A DNA stretch of 7,815 nt, taken from the NCBI GenBank assembly GCA_014729315.1, contig WJKD01000639.1, positions 1-7,815 on the forward strand. Reading direction: 5' to 3'. The translations under genes and the position numbers were made by a program. This DNA is from Promethearchaeota archaeon. GTDB lineage: Archaea > Asgardarchaeota > Lokiarchaeia > Sigynarchaeales > SOKP01. Of this stretch, positions 6,673 to 7,815 are shown piece by piece. The notes beneath the pieces were generated by a model that searched no databases, was not told the DNA's origin, and was given only the letters and a program-made list of their open reading frames with translations. The first letter of the stretch is position 1. Every line of letters begins with the position of its first letter.

Positions 6673-7473
6673 ATATCCAAATTTCAAAATATTATCTACT
6701 CCTATTTTAAGCAATATGGACGAGACTTTCCTTTTCGAGAAAAAATATCCCATTACAATGTGTTAGTTTCTGAGATTATGCTCCAACAAACTCAAACTGG
6801 AAGGGTTTCAGAAAAGTTCCTAAAATTTATCGAGCAATTTCCCGACTTTAAAACCTTAGCGGAAGCATCCACAGACGATGTACTTAAAGCTTGGCAAGGA
6901 CTAGGCTACAATCGAAGAGCCATTGCCTTAAAAAAAATAGCAGAAATCATCACAAACGATTACGATGGGAAATTACCAAGATCACTCGAAACACTGAAAT
7001 CGTTTCCTCAAATCGGTCATAATACGGCATCCTCCATTTTGGCTTTTGCATTTAACGAGCCTACAATATTTATCGAAACTAATATAAGGCGAGTTTATAT
7101 TTATTTTTTCTTTCCCGGAAGAAAAGCCATAAAGGATGGCGAGATTATGCCCCTTCTGAAAAAAACTATTGACTATCAGAACCCTAGGAAATGGTATTAC
7201 GCACTCATGGATTATGGAGTAATGCTGAAAAAAACACATCCAGAATTGAATAAAAGGAGCGCTCACTATCGTAAGCAAAAACCTTTTAAAGGATCTAACA
7301 GACAAATTCGAGGCAAAGTACTTAAACTCCTGTTAAAAACTTCAGAAATAGAACAAAAAGAACTTTTAGAGATGTTAAAAGTTAAACAAAATAAACTCTC
7401 AAAAATTCTGAAGAAACTCGAAGAAGAAGGTTTTCTAACTGTAAAACAAGGTATCATAAAGATTGTTAATTAG
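6673..7473 (+). CDS. MutY/EndoIII-like HhH DNA glycosylase lacking the Fe-S cluster
   Basis: This is a helix-hairpin-helix base-excision glycosylase, usually annotated as A/G-specific adenine glycosylase. GRDFPFR (6718-6738) and NVLVSEIMLQQTQTGRV (from 6757) match the MutY N-terminus, the latter with its conserved Glu. WQGLGYNRRA, the hairpin FPQIGHNTAS and FIETNIRRV follow. The position of the usual catalytic Asp is Glu (codon 7075-7077), as I recall for a MutY-like subfamily with IETN. No cysteine occurs anywhere, so the [4Fe-4S] loop is absent. After GSNRQIRG comes a winged-helix-like tail; there is no MutT-like domain for 8-oxoG recognition. The start is uncertain. Homology begins upstream of GTG 6760, but no ATG, GTG or TTG occurs in frame back to the stop at 6610. 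ATA 6673 is a placeholder near the predicted transcription start. Substrate specificity cannot be assigned. Confidence 0.8.
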   Translation: MSKFQNIIYSYFKQYGRDFPFREKISHYNVLVSEIMLQQTQTGRVSEKFLKFIEQFPDFKTLAEASTDDVLKAWQGLGYNRRAIALKKIAEIITNDYDGKLPRSLETLKSFPQIGHNTASSILAFAFNEPTIFIETNIRRVYIYFFFPGRKAIKDGEIMPLLKKTIDYQNPRKWYYALMDYGVMLKKTHPELNKRSAHYRKQKPFKGSNRQIRGKVLKLLLKTSEIEQKELLEMLKVKQNKLSKILKKLEEEGFLTVKQGIIKIVN

Positions 7474-7815
7474 AACGCTTTCTAAGCATATGAGATATTC
7501 TTTTTGCGAATCTTTCTTGTTTTTTCCAATCACCATATACAATTCCTTTCGAATTTAGTTTCTCGACATATTTAAATAAACTCTTCGTCATTTTTCCTGG
7601 TTTTTCTCTAAAGAAAGGAGTATTAGGTAATGGTATAAAACTGTGCGCGTGGATTCTTGCTCCAAGCTTAACTATTTTTTTCATTACATCAATATTTTGT
7701 CTGAGATCTTCATCTGTCTCTTTAGGCAATCCAAAAATAAAATCTACATTAGGTATCAACTTAAATCTTTTGGTAATTTTTACTGATTCAATTATGGCTT
7801 CTACAGTATGACTTC
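7466..7815 (-). CDS. Radical SAM protein, C-terminal part (MJ_1487-like)
   Basis: Only the last 116 residues lie in the window; the gene continues past the right edge, so the TTG at 7759 is an internal leucine codon and not a start. SHTVEAI, then NVDFIFGLPKETDEDL and GARIHAHSFIPLPNTPF, match the end of the radical SAM barrel in B12-binding/radical SAM proteins of the MJ_1487 type (TIGR04013 as remembered). The CxxxCxxC cluster motif and any cobalamin-binding domain would lie outside the window. These enzymes cleave S-adenosylmethionine to start radical chemistry; the substrate of this branch is not known to me. The stop overlaps the stop of the convergent glycosylase gene by 8 bp, leaving no room for a terminator between them. 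Confidence 0.82.
   Translation of the reverse strand, partial: SHTVEAIIESVKITKRFKLIPNVDFIFGLPKETDEDLRQNIDVMKKIVKLGARIHAHSFIPLPNTPFFREKPGKMTKSLFKYVEKLNSKGIVYGDWKKQERFAKRISHMLRKRSN

Noticed and set aside
6760..6762. GTG 6760 as start of the glycosylase
   Set aside because: It falls inside the conserved YNVLVSEIML stretch and would remove the GRDFPFR motif and the first helix.
6982..7305. Minus-strand open frame of 107 codons
   Set aside because: It is antisense to the conserved HhH region of the glycosylase and has the odd composition of a shadow frame.
7757..7759. TTG 7759 as start of the radical SAM gene
   Set aside because: The frame stays open with family-like residues to the window edge, so this codon is internal.

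Overview
The window most likely comes from an Asgard archaeon of the Lokiarchaeia/Heimdallarchaeia type. This is inferred from gene content. DNA is strongly A+T-rich by eye, and upstream regions carry archaeal TATA-like boxes with short or absent leaders. There is a class II photolyase of the Methanosarcina type and an MJ_1487-like radical SAM protein. A divergently placed protein joins a longin/roadblock-like N-terminus to a coiled coil, a theme that is abundant in Asgard genomes. No rRNA, tRNA, CRISPR array or transposon was seen.

Left part (1-1847): an orphan basic protein on the plus strand (178-810) converges on the longin-like/coiled-coil protein (897-1847, minus). A weak hairpin lies between their stops. 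Positions 2-118 hold a minus-strand reading frame with no ordinary start codon, which may or may not be coding.

Middle (1848-4050): a roughly 290-bp divergent intergenic region contains an 11-bp perfect inverted repeat and tandem CTATTTTTA units. It leads into a large bifunctional protein, an acetyl-CoA hydrolase/CoA-transferase fused to a C-terminal GNAT acetyltransferase. The ATG nearest its predicted transcription start opens a 9-codon reading frame that ends across the probable GTG start of the large gene.

Right part (4185-7815): a class II CPD photolyase is followed 14 bases later by a DUF523-DUF1722 protein of the RudS type (tRNA 4-thiouridine desulfidase family), then by a hairpin plus T-tract terminator. 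Next, on the same strand, is a cysteine-free MutY/EndoIII-like HhH glycosylase. Its conserved N-terminus extends upstream of every ATG, GTG or TTG codon in frame. It overlaps by 8 bp the end of a convergent radical SAM gene that runs off the right edge.

Working together: photolyase and RudS make a coherent light-response pair. One repairs UV dimers in DNA; the other would remove the near-UV-absorbing s4U from tRNA. The neighbouring glycosylase adds base-excision repair, so 4185-7473 reads as a small UV/nucleic-acid damage island. The CoA-transferase/GNAT gene belongs to acyl-CoA or acetate metabolism and is probably unrelated.
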